NCBI RefSeq assembly: GCF_017640745.1
Contig: NZ_JAEPQA010000002.1
Location: 124,001 to 188,000 of the forward strand
Direction of reading: 5' to 3'
Origin: Nisaea sp.
GTDB taxonomy: Bacteria; Pseudomonadota; Alphaproteobacteria; Thalassobaculales; Thalassobaculaceae
Length of the DNA: 64,000 bases
Both the position numbers and the translations under genes were made by a program. The notes beneath the pieces are model-generated. The model was not told the origin of the DNA. It saw only the letters and a list, made by a program, of their open reading frames with translations, and did no database searches. Numbering within the stretch: the stretch's first letter is position 1; each line of letters starts with the position of its first letter. Below are positions 13,023 through 21,456 of this stretch, in pieces.

Positions 13023-15293
13023 TCAGGCGGGTATCTGATGATCCCGCGAAAACGCCTTGAGATGTTCCACAAGACGGCCTTCTCGTGATTTCAATAAATT
13101 AGACATAAATGTTTGCAGATCGGTGTAATTGATTGCTCTTACAGTCTCTTTTACCGGGCCGATAGAGGCCGAGGCCATGGAAAGACGGCGATAGCCTATA
13201 CCGATCAGCGCCAGCGCCCCGATCCGCGACCCCGCCATCTCTCCACAGAGAGTCAATGGCTTATCCATTTCATTGCAGGCATCGGCGATCTGTTTCAAGA
13301 GTCTCAGGAAAGGCACGGAAACCGGATCGTAGCGATGCGTGACTCGCTGGTCTCCTCGGTCTGCCGCGAAGAAGAACTGCTGCAGGTCATTGCTTCCGAC
13401 AGAAAGAAAATCGACCCGCTTCAAGATCTCGGGAAGTTGCCAGGCAAGCGACGGCACTTCGAGCATGCTTCCGAGGCGCAGGTTTCGCGGCAAGGGGTCT
13501 CCGTGGCGGACGGCGCGTTCGAGTTCGCGGTCGAGGATCGCCCGCGCGGCATCGAATTCCGCGACCGTGGAGACCATCGGAAACATCAGATCGACGGGCG
13601 CGCCGGCTGCGGCGCGGAAGATCGCGCGCAGCTGGTTTCTCAGCAGGCTCGGATGGTCGACCGAGATCCGGAGCGAACGCCAGCCGAGCGCCGGGTTGTC
13701 GCCCGGATCGTGGTCGAAGGCCTGGATATGCTTGTCTCCGCCGGCATCCAGAGTCCGGAAAGTGACCGGACGTCCGTTCGCCGCTTCCAGCACCCGCCGG
13801 TAGACGTCCGTCTGCTGCTCGACATCGGGAATGTCGCGCCGGACCATGAACGGGATCTCGGTGCGGTAGAGGCCGATGCCGGCGGCGCCCGTCGCGTCGA
13901 GCTGCTGCAGGTCGAACATCAGTCCGACATTGAGCAGAAGGGTGACGTCCACGCCGTCGAGGGTGCGCGCCGGCAGGTCGCGCAGGGCCTGATAGCGGGC
14001 CTTGGTTTCCGCGCGGGCCTTCAGGCCGGCATGGAAATATTCCTGCACGTCCTCGGTCGGCCGCAGCAGGACCTGATTGTTGTCTGCGTCGACGATCAGG
14101 CGGTCGCCCGGATTGACCTCGCTCAGCAGGCCGGGAATGTTTCCGAGAACCGGAATGTCGAGGGCGCGGGCCACGATCGCCACATGCGCGGTCGCGGAGC
14201 CTTCCTCAAGCACGAGGCCCGTCAGGTTGTGACGGTCATATTCCAGGAGTTCTGCCGGTCCCATGGAGCGGGCGACGACGACATAGGGCTGATCCTCGGC
14301 GATCGCCGCCGCGTCGCCGTTCTCCTCCTCGCCGGCAAGTCTCGAGAGCAGGCGGTTGGCGAGATCGTCGAAATCGGCGAGCCGCTCGCGGAGATAGGGG
14401 TTCTGCACCGAGCCGAGCCGCGCCCGCATGTCCGCGCGGGCGCGCTGCACGGCGGCCTCGGCGGTCAGGCCGTTGTCGATGGCGTCGTTCATCCGCGTCA
14501 GCCAGCCGCGGTCATGCGCGATCATTCGGAAGGTTTCGAGCACGTCTCGGTGTTCGCCGACCTCGGCTAGGTCCGGTGCCGCAAGCAGGGTATCGATGCG
14601 GTCGCGGACTTCCCGCATGGCGGTCTCGAGCCGCTCCTTCTCGACCGCCGGGTTGTCTGCGACGACGCGGCGGATGGCCGTGCTCTGCTGATGGAAGTAG
14701 GCGACGCCGATCCCGATGCCGGGCGCGACGGTCTGGCCGGCGAGTCTGAGCGGCGTGTCGTGCTTCGGCGCCTGATCGCCGAACACGCCGTTTGCGAGCA
14801 GTTCGGCCAGCACCATGGCGAAGGTCTCGAGGGTCTCGATCTCTTCGTCGGAATATTGCCGCCGGGAGCGGTTCTGCACCACGAGCACGCCGAGGACCCG
14901 GTCGGCGCGCATCACGGGCACGCCGGCGAGCGACTGGTAGATTTCCTCGCCGGTTTCCGGCCGGTAGGCGAATTTCGGGTGCGACTGCGCGTCGGAGAGG
15001 GCGATGGACTGGGCGCGCGCGGCGATGTCGCCGACGAGGCCCTCGCCGAAATGCATCAGGGTACGGTGGACCGCGTCCTTGTTGAGGCCCTCGGTGGCAC
15101 AGAGTTCGAGCAGGTTGTCGGAGCGGCGGACATAGATCGAGCAGACCTCCGCCGCCATGTCGGCGGCGATGATCGAGGTGATGCTGTCGAGGCGGTCCTG
15201 CGGCGCACGTGCCTCCGCCATCACGTCGCGCAGGCGGCGCAACATGGAGCGGGAGTTGCGGCCGAAGCCGTTATGCTCGACCGCCGCCGTCAT
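13023..15293 (-). CDS. ptsP: Phosphoenolpyruvate-protein phosphotransferase PtsP (EI-Ntr, GAF domain)
   Basis: N-terminal GAF domain, GSATAHVAIVARALDIP phospho-His domain, PEP-utilizing C-terminal region. Confidence 0.94.
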   Translation of the reverse strand: MTAAVEHNGFGRNSRSMLRRLRDVMAEARAPQDRLDSITSIIAADMAAEVCSIYVRRSDNLLELCATEGLNKDAVHRTLMHFGEGLVGDIAARAQSIALSDAQSHPKFAYRPETGEEIYQSLAGVPVMRADRVLGVLVVQNRSRRQYSDEEIETLETFAMVLAELLANGVFGDQAPKHDTPLRLAGQTVAPGIGIGVAYFHQQSTAIRRVVADNPAVEKERLETAMREVRDRIDTLLAAPDLAEVGEHRDVLETFRMIAHDRGWLTRMNDAIDNGLTAEAAVQRARADMRARLGSVQNPYLRERLADFDDLANRLLSRLAGEEENGDAAAIAEDQPYVVVARSMGPAELLEYDRHNLTGLVLEEGSATAHVAIVARALDIPVLGNIPGLLSEVNPGDRLIVDADNNQVLLRPTEDVQEYFHAGLKARAETKARYQALRDLPARTLDGVDVTLLLNVGLMFDLQQLDATGAAGIGLYRTEIPFMVRRDIPDVEQQTDVYRRVLEAANGRPVTFRTLDAGGDKHIQAFDHDPGDNPALGWRSLRISVDHPSLLRNQLRAIFRAAAGAPVDLMFPMVSTVAEFDAARAILDRELERAVRHGDPLPRNLRLGSMLEVPSLAWQLPEILKRVDFLSVGSNDLQQFFFAADRGDQRVTHRYDPVSVPFLRLLKQIADACNEMDKPLTLCGEMAGSRIGALALIGIGYRRLSMASASIGPVKETVRAINYTDLQTFMSNLLKSREGRLVEHLKAFSRDHQIPA

Positions 15294-15297
15294 GGGG

Positions 15298-16527
15298 TCA
15301 GCTTGCCGGCGGCCCGTCGAGGCCGTAGGCGGTGTGCAGGGCACGGACCGCGAGTTCGGTATATTCGGCGGCGATCAGGACGCTGACCTTGATCTCCGAG
15401 GTCGAGATCACCTGGATATTGATCCCCTTGTCGGAGAGCGTCCGGAACATGGTCTTCGCGACGCCCGGCTGCGAGCGCATGCCGACACCGACGACGGAAA
15501 CCTTCGCCACGTTCGGGTCCGCGTTGATCTCGCGGAAGCCGAGTTCGTCGCGCAGCTTCTCCAGCACCTGCTTGGCGCGCTCGAGGTCGGTCTTGCCGAT
15601 GGTGAAGGTCATGTCCGTGGTGTTGCCGTCCTCGGTCACGTTCTGGACGATCATGTCCACGTTGACCGCCGCGTCGGCGAGGCTGCCGAAGATGGAGGCG
15701 GCGACGCCCGGACGGTCCGGCACGTGGCGCACGGTGACTTTTGCCTCTTCGGGGCTATAGGCGATGCCGCTGACGACATTCTGTTCCACGATCTCATCCT
15801 CATCACAGATCAGGGTGCCCGGAGCGTCGACGAAGCTCGACAGCACCTGCAGCCTGACATTGTTCCGCATGGCAAGAGCCACGGAACGCGTCTCCAGTAC
15901 CTTGGCCCCCTGCGAGGCCAGTTCCAACATTTCCTCGTAGGTGATCTTTTCGATCTTCCGGGCCGAGGGCACGATCCGCGGGTTGGTCGTATAGACACCG
16001 TCCACGTCCGTGTAGATGTCGCAGCGGTCCGCGTTCAGCGCCGCCGCGAGAGCGACCGCCGTGGTGTCGGAGCCGCCGCGGCCCAACGTGGTGATCCGGT
16101 TGTCCGGGCCGATGCCTTGGAAACCGGCCAGCACGGCGACCTGACCCTGCTCGAAGCGCTTGATGATCTCTGCGGTCTCGATGCTCTCGATCCGCGCCTT
16201 GCTGTGCACGCCGTCGGTCTTGAACGGCAGCTGCCAGCCGAGCCAGGAGCGGGCGTTGATGCCGAGATTCTGCAGCGCCATCGCGAGAAGCCCGCTGGTC
16301 ACCTGCTCGCCTGTGGCGACGATGGTGTCGTATTCCCGCGCGTCATGCAGCACGCTCATCTCGCGTGCATAGGCGACAAGCTGGTTGGTGACACCGGCCA
16401 TGGCGGAAACGACGACAGCGACCTCGTGGCCCGCGTCGACTTCCTTCTTTACCCGGAGCGCTACATTTCTGATGCGCTCAATATCGGCGACCGACGTGCC
16501 GCCGAACTTTTGCACGATACGCGCCAT
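15298..16527 (-). CDS. lysC: Aspartate kinase
   Basis: MARIVQKFGGTSVADIERI start; two ACT domains at C-terminus. Confidence 0.96.
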   Translation of the reverse strand: MARIVQKFGGTSVADIERIRNVALRVKKEVDAGHEVAVVVSAMAGVTNQLVAYAREMSVLHDAREYDTIVATGEQVTSGLLAMALQNLGINARSWLGWQLPFKTDGVHSKARIESIETAEIIKRFEQGQVAVLAGFQGIGPDNRITTLGRGGSDTTAVALAAALNADRCDIYTDVDGVYTTNPRIVPSARKIEKITYEEMLELASQGAKVLETRSVALAMRNNVRLQVLSSFVDAPGTLICDEDEIVEQNVVSGIAYSPEEAKVTVRHVPDRPGVAASIFGSLADAAVNVDMIVQNVTEDGNTTDMTFTIGKTDLERAKQVLEKLRDELGFREINADPNVAKVSVVGVGMRSQPGVAKTMFRTLSDKGINIQVISTSEIKVSVLIAAEYTELAVRALHTAYGLDGPPAS

Positions 16528-16665
16528 TTCGTTCCGCTTTTCAGGAGTGTACCCCAATGCCCAATACCGGAACGCGAACATTCCTAACGGCCCCGGGCGA
16601 GGCTATACATACCGATACGCCGCATCCCGGGCAAGCGCGGGTTCCGGCACGGCATCGGAGCACCC

Positions 16666-17430
16666 ATGATTGAAAAGAATATGGCCAGGAGCACGATCGA
16701 TCCCGAGGACGTCCGGCGTTTCTCGGCGGTGGCGGACGAATGGTGGGACATGCGCGGGCCATTCGCGCCGCTGCACAAGTTCACGCCGGTTCGCCTCGAA
16801 CTGATCCGCGAGTGGATGGGCGATCACTTTGCCCTGGATGACAAGGCCACGGCACCCTTCGCGGGTCTGAGGATGCTGGATATCGGCTGCGGCGGCGGTT
16901 TGCTGTCGGAGCCGCTGACCAGGCTGGGGGCCGCGATGACCGGAATCGACGCGGAGGAAAAAACCATCCGCACCGCGGCGGTGCACGCGGCCGGGGGCGG
17001 GCTCGAGATCGATTACCGGGTTTCGCTCGCGGAGACGCTGGCGGAGGAAATGCCGGAGGCTTTCGATGCGGTCGTCGCCTCGGAAGTGATCGAGCATGTC
17101 GCCGACCCGGCGTTGTTCGCCGCCTCGCTGGCACGGCTGGTGCGGCCGGGAGGCGCGGTCTTCGTCACCACCCTGAACAGGACCGGCAAGTCGCTGCTCT
17201 TCGGGAAGTTCGCGGCCGAGTATCTGTTGCGCTGGGTCCCGCCGGGGACCCACGACTGGCGGCAATTCCTGACCCCGGATGAACTGCGCGGTCTGCTGGC
17301 CGAGGCAGGGCTCAAAGTTGTGGAACAGACGGGCATCCGCTTCGACCCGCTGGCCGACAGCTTCTCGCGGTCTTCCGACCTTGCGATCAATTACGCGATC
17401 TTTGCGGTGAAACCGTCAGCGACCGCCTAG
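16666..17430 (+). CDS. ubiG: 3-demethylubiquinone-9 3-O-methyltransferase
   Basis: FSAVADEWWDMRGPFAPLHKFTPVRLELI and LDIGCGGGLLSEPL. Confidence 0.94.
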   Translation: MIEKNMARSTIDPEDVRRFSAVADEWWDMRGPFAPLHKFTPVRLELIREWMGDHFALDDKATAPFAGLRMLDIGCGGGLLSEPLTRLGAAMTGIDAEEKTIRTAAVHAAGGGLEIDYRVSLAETLAEEMPEAFDAVVASEVIEHVADPALFAASLARLVRPGGAVFVTTLNRTGKSLLFGKFAAEYLLRWVPPGTHDWRQFLTPDELRGLLAEAGLKVVEQTGIRFDPLADSFSRSSDLAINYAIFAVKPSATA

Positions 17431-17879
17431 GCGTCGCCCTTCGGGATCCAGGGGATCGGCGCAAACTCGATCCCTTCCTCGCGCAGGGCCTGCGCCTCGG
17501 CGGGAGTGGTCTCGCCGTAGATGCCGTGCGGATCCTTTTCTCCGTAATGGATCTTGCGGGCCTCTTCGGCGAATTCCTTGCCTACATAGTCGAACTTGCT
17601 CTCGACCTCGGCCCGGAGCGCAATCAGCTTTTCGCGCATGGCGGCCATTTCCGGCGTCATCTGGCTGACGGCAGGAACGGATTGGCCGCCGGCTTTCGGG
17701 TCGGCCTTTTTTTTCGAGCTTGCGACGTTCGGTGCCATCAGGGCTTTGGAAACGGAGGCCGAGCCGCAAGTCGGGCAGCTCAGCAGGCCCGCTTCCGCCT
17801 GCTTGTCGAAGGCGGCGCTGTTCGGAAACCAAGCGTCGAAGCTGTGATCGGTATCGCAACGCAGTCGATATTTGATCAT
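17427..17879 (-). CDS. DUF1178 family protein
   Basis: MIKYRLRCDTDHSFDAWFPNSAAFDKQAEAGLLSCPTCGS... C-terminal EEGIEFAPIPWIPKGDA. Confidence 0.92.
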   Translation of the reverse strand: MIKYRLRCDTDHSFDAWFPNSAAFDKQAEAGLLSCPTCGSASVSKALMAPNVASSKKKADPKAGGQSVPAVSQMTPEMAAMREKLIALRAEVESKFDYVGKEFAEEARKIHYGEKDPHGIYGETTPAEAQALREEGIEFAPIPWIPKGDA

Positions 17880-17980
17880 CCAACAGATCCAGTCATGTCC
17901 TGTCAGTATGAAATAGCATGTGGTCGAAATAGTGTAATAATTGCTAATTAGCCAGTGTGTCGTTGCGCGGGGGACACATT

Positions 17981-20119
17981 ATGAGCGAGACGGACGGCAG
18001 AACGCTGGGGCAACGCGACGCCGCGCATCATCTGCATCCCTTCACCGACAATCGGGAACTGGAAGCCTCCGGCGGCGCCACCGTGATCGAGCGCGGCGAG
18101 GGCTGCTATCTCTGGGACGATCAGGGGCACCGCTATCTCGACGCGCTCGCCGGTCTCTGGTGCGTCAATGTCGGCTACGGTCGCAAGGAACTCGCCGACG
18201 TGGCAGCCCGGCAGATGGAGCGGCTGGCCTACTACAACACCTTCTTCAACACCACGACCGGGCCGACGGCGAAGCTGGCGGAGACCCTTGCGGCGCTGAT
18301 GCCGGGGCATCTCAATACCGTGCTCTTTGCCAATTCGGGTTCCGAGGTCTGCGACAGCGCGATCCGGCTCGCCCGCTTCTACTGGCAGAAGGTCGGCAAG
18401 CCTCGGAAGCGGATCGTGATCGGTCGGGAGGAGGGCTATCACGGTTCGACGCTGGCGGCGCTGAGTGCCGGCGGCATCGGCGCGATGCATGCCCAAGGCG
18501 GAACCGGCCTGCCGGATTTCGCCCATATCGAGGCGCCCTACCGCTTTCTGCACGGCCACGACATGCCGGAAGCGGCCTTCGCCGCGCAGGCGGCGCAGGC
18601 GCTTGAGAAAAAGATCGGGGAACTTGGCGCGGAGAATGTCGCGCTGTTCATCTGCGAACCGATACAGGGCGCAGGCGGCCTGATCTTTCCGCCGGAAGGG
18701 TATCTCGCCGAAGTGCAGCGGATTTGCCAGAAGCATGACGTGCTGTTCGCGCTCGACGAGGTGATCAGCGCCTTCGGCCGGCGCGGCGCCAGGTCGGCCG
18801 CCGAGCTGTTCGGTCTGAGCCCGGATTTCGTGACCCTGGCCAAGGGGCTTTCGTCCGGTTACCAGCCGATCTCTGCCCTGATGGTCTCGGATCCGATCGC
18901 GGAGGTCCTGCGGGACGCGGAGGGCGGTCTCGCACACGGCTTTACATATTCGGGCCATCCCGTCGCGGCGGCGGTCGCACTGGAGAATCTCGCAATCCTG
19001 AAACGCGAGCGGCTGGTCGAGCGGGTGCGGGACGATATCGGCCCCTATTTCTGCTCCGCGCTTGCCCGGCTCGCGGAGCATCCGCTGGTCGGCGAGGTGC
19101 GCGGGCTCGGGCTGCTGGGGGCGGTGGAGCTGATTCAGGACAAGGCGCGGCATCAGTTCTTCGATCCGCCGGGCGTTGTCGCCGCAGTGTGTCGCGAGAA
19201 CCTCAAGGCGCGCGGCATCATCGTGCGGGCCGTCCGGGATACGCTGCTGATCGCGCCGCCCTTCGTCGTCACGAGAGAACAGGTCGACGACATCGTCGAC
19301 ACGCTGGAGGCGGCGCTGGAGGACATCCGGCACGAGCTCGGCATTATAGCCGAGGACCAGAAACTGGCCGAAGCGGTGCATGAGGCGGACAAGCCGCTTG
19401 CCGGACGGGTCGCGCTGGTGACCGGAGCCTCGCGCGGGATCGGCGCCGAGGTCGCAAGGACCTTCGCGCGGGCGGGAGCGACCGTCGTGACCGTTGCCAG
19501 GGATGCTGAAGCGCTGGAGGCACGGAGGGCGGAGATCGAATCCGAAGGCGGCCGGGCGGTTCCGGTGGCCGTGGATCTGTCGCGGTCTGACGGCACGGCG
19601 GAAGCGGCTCTCATGGCCGAGATCGAGCGGCAGGGCGGGCAGCTCGATATTCTGGTTCTGAATGCGGCGCTGCTTGGTGAGCTGGAACCTCTTGCGGCTC
19701 TCAACTCAAAAGTCTGGGACGAGGTGATCGCCGTCAATCTGACGGCGCCGTTCCGGCTTCTGCGGCTGTTGCACCCGTTCCTCGCCTTCTCGGATGCGGG
19801 ACGCTGCATTTTCGTTACCTCCGGTGCGGCGCGCGGAGCGCATGCGGACTGGAGTGCCTACGCGGCAAGCAAGGCCGGGCTCGAGGCGATGATGCGGGCC
19901 TATGCCGCCGAGAACCGGAAATTCGGGCTCAAGATCAATGCGGTCGATCCGGGCGCGATGCCGACCGGAATGCGCGCCTCTGCCTTTCCCGACGAAGATC
20001 CCCGCTCCGTCACGCCGGTCGAGGCAGCCGGCCCGGTCTTTCTCCGCCTTGCCGTCCCGGAATGCAGTTACTCCGGCGCGATCGTTCCTGTCGTCGCATC
20101 CGCAGAGGCTGCACAATGA
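17981..20119 (+). CDS. Fusion protein: class III (omega/aspartate-family) PLP aminotransferase plus YciK-like short-chain dehydrogenase/reductase
   Basis: Aminotransferase: LFALDEVISAFGRRG and LAKGLSSGYQP (PLP lysine); SDR: VALVTGASRGIG, catalytic S/YxxxK in VTSGAARGAHADWSAYAASK; one uninterrupted frame. Confidence 0.88.
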   Translation: MSETDGRTLGQRDAAHHLHPFTDNRELEASGGATVIERGEGCYLWDDQGHRYLDALAGLWCVNVGYGRKELADVAARQMERLAYYNTFFNTTTGPTAKLAETLAALMPGHLNTVLFANSGSEVCDSAIRLARFYWQKVGKPRKRIVIGREEGYHGSTLAALSAGGIGAMHAQGGTGLPDFAHIEAPYRFLHGHDMPEAAFAAQAAQALEKKIGELGAENVALFICEPIQGAGGLIFPPEGYLAEVQRICQKHDVLFALDEVISAFGRRGARSAAELFGLSPDFVTLAKGLSSGYQPISALMVSDPIAEVLRDAEGGLAHGFTYSGHPVAAAVALENLAILKRERLVERVRDDIGPYFCSALARLAEHPLVGEVRGLGLLGAVELIQDKARHQFFDPPGVVAAVCRENLKARGIIVRAVRDTLLIAPPFVVTREQVDDIVDTLEAALEDIRHELGIIAEDQKLAEAVHEADKPLAGRVALVTGASRGIGAEVARTFARAGATVVTVARDAEALEARRAEIESEGGRAVPVAVDLSRSDGTAEAALMAEIERQGGQLDILVLNAALLGELEPLAALNSKVWDEVIAVNLTAPFRLLRLLHPFLAFSDAGRCIFVTSGAARGAHADWSAYAASKAGLEAMMRAYAAENRKFGLKINAVDPGAMPTGMRASAFPDEDPRSVTPVEAAGPVFLRLAVPECSYSGAIVPVVASAEAAQ

Positions 20120-20676
20120 GCTCGGTCAGTACCGCCGCAGGCCCGATGGCCAAGCCGTCCGAATGGGTCGTGCGCTTTGCCGAACGGGTTCCGCTGGAGG
20201 CGGAAGTTCTCGATGTGGCGTGCGGCGCCGGCCGGCACGGTCGCTATTTCCGGGCACGCGGGAATCCGGTCGTCCTTCTGGATCAGGATATTTCGCGCGT
20301 CGCCGACATGGCGGCGGATGCGCGTGTCGAACTCGTCGCCTCGGACCTTGAGGCCGGGAGGCCGTGGCCGCTGAAAAGCCGGACCTTCGGCTGCGTGGTC
20401 GTCACCAACTATCTCTACCGACCGGCGATGCGCGACATCATCGCGGCGGTCGCACCCGGCGGGATCCTCATTTACGAGACCTTCGCGCTGGGGAACGAGG
20501 CCTACGGGCGGCCCTCGAATCCGGACTTTCTGCTGCACCGGGAGGAGCTGCTGATCCTCTGCCGACCGGAGCTGCGGGTGGTGGCGTTCGAGGACGTGAC
20601 GGTGAGCACGCCGCGTCCCGCCTGTATCCAGAGGATCGCCGCCGTCAGGGACGCGGCCGAACGCCCGGCCTTCTGA
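20116..20676 (+). CDS. Class I SAM-dependent methyltransferase
   Basis: VLDVACGAGRHGRYFRARGNPVVLLDQD motif I; ATGA overlap with upstream fusion gene. Confidence 0.85.
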   Translation: MSSVSTAAGPMAKPSEWVVRFAERVPLEAEVLDVACGAGRHGRYFRARGNPVVLLDQDISRVADMAADARVELVASDLEAGRPWPLKSRTFGCVVVTNYLYRPAMRDIIAAVAPGGILIYETFALGNEAYGRPSNPDFLLHREELLILCRPELRVVAFEDVTVSTPRPACIQRIAAVRDAAERPAF

Positions 20677-20952
20677 CGCAGGCGCCTTCGACCGGCCTGC
20701 CGGCCCGATATCCATAATTGAAAAACATTTTCGGACCGGAAGTCACATTGCAGTCGGGTTCCTTGTCACATACGATCTGGTGCTGCGTCTCAAGGGATGC
20801 AGCCGGATCCGCGGCTCTGCAATTGTCATCAAGACAGTCTGTCCGTGGAACGAAAACGAATCGGGGAGCTGGCAAAAGACGGCCTGGAGTAGCGAAAAAT
20901 CGTCTTCGACCGTCCATAGCCACGGCGCATGGCAACGCCGAAGGAGGGGCTC

Positions 20953-21423
20953 ATGATCTTGGATTTCAGGCCAGAACGGCGTGCAGGATCTATTGAACGG
21001 GTGGACTCGGTTTTGCGGGGATTGAGAGCCTACTGGGAGTTCTCGCGTACCGACGCATCGCTGCCGCTATCGGAGAATCTTTTTCTGTCGGATCTGGTCG
21101 ACGAGATGCCGCACGTGGTTCTCGCCTATCAGGACAGGCAACGCTTTCAGGTTGAATTTGCGGGTGAGGCGGCGGCCGATCTGCTCGGCGGAAACCCGAT
21201 CGGCGCAACGACGGCTCCGAAAGGCGGTCTCCCGCCGGCCGTGGCCCGTTGCATCCGGCGGTCCGCGGAGGATCGCGAGCCGGTACTTTCGACAGCGGCA
21301 GGAATCCGCATCATCTGTCTGCCCTTCGGCGGGGCGGGTGGTGAGGTCGAGCTTGTCCTCGCCGGCCTCGCCGAAGTGACTGTCCTTCAGAACAGCGGAA
21401 CGGTCGTCTCTCTCATGCGCTGA
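20953..21423 (+). CDS. Small PAS-like (PAS_5-type) single-domain protein
   Basis: RAYWEFSRTDASLPLSENLFLSDLVDEMPHVVLAYQD...RFQVEFAGEAAADLLGGNPIG pattern; SD AAGGAGG upstream of ATG. Confidence 0.6.
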   Translation: MILDFRPERRAGSIERVDSVLRGLRAYWEFSRTDASLPLSENLFLSDLVDEMPHVVLAYQDRQRFQVEFAGEAAADLLGGNPIGATTAPKGGLPPAVARCIRRSAEDREPVLSTAAGIRIICLPFGGAGGEVELVLAGLAEVTVLQNSGTVVSLMR

Positions 21424-21456
21424 CGCCGGGGCGGGGCCCCGGATATCAGGCGCGGT

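Noticed and set aside
20718-20996. 92-aa ORF in the spacer before the PAS gene
   Set aside because: Overlaps the better-supported PAS start in another frame and lacks a convincing SD or family match.
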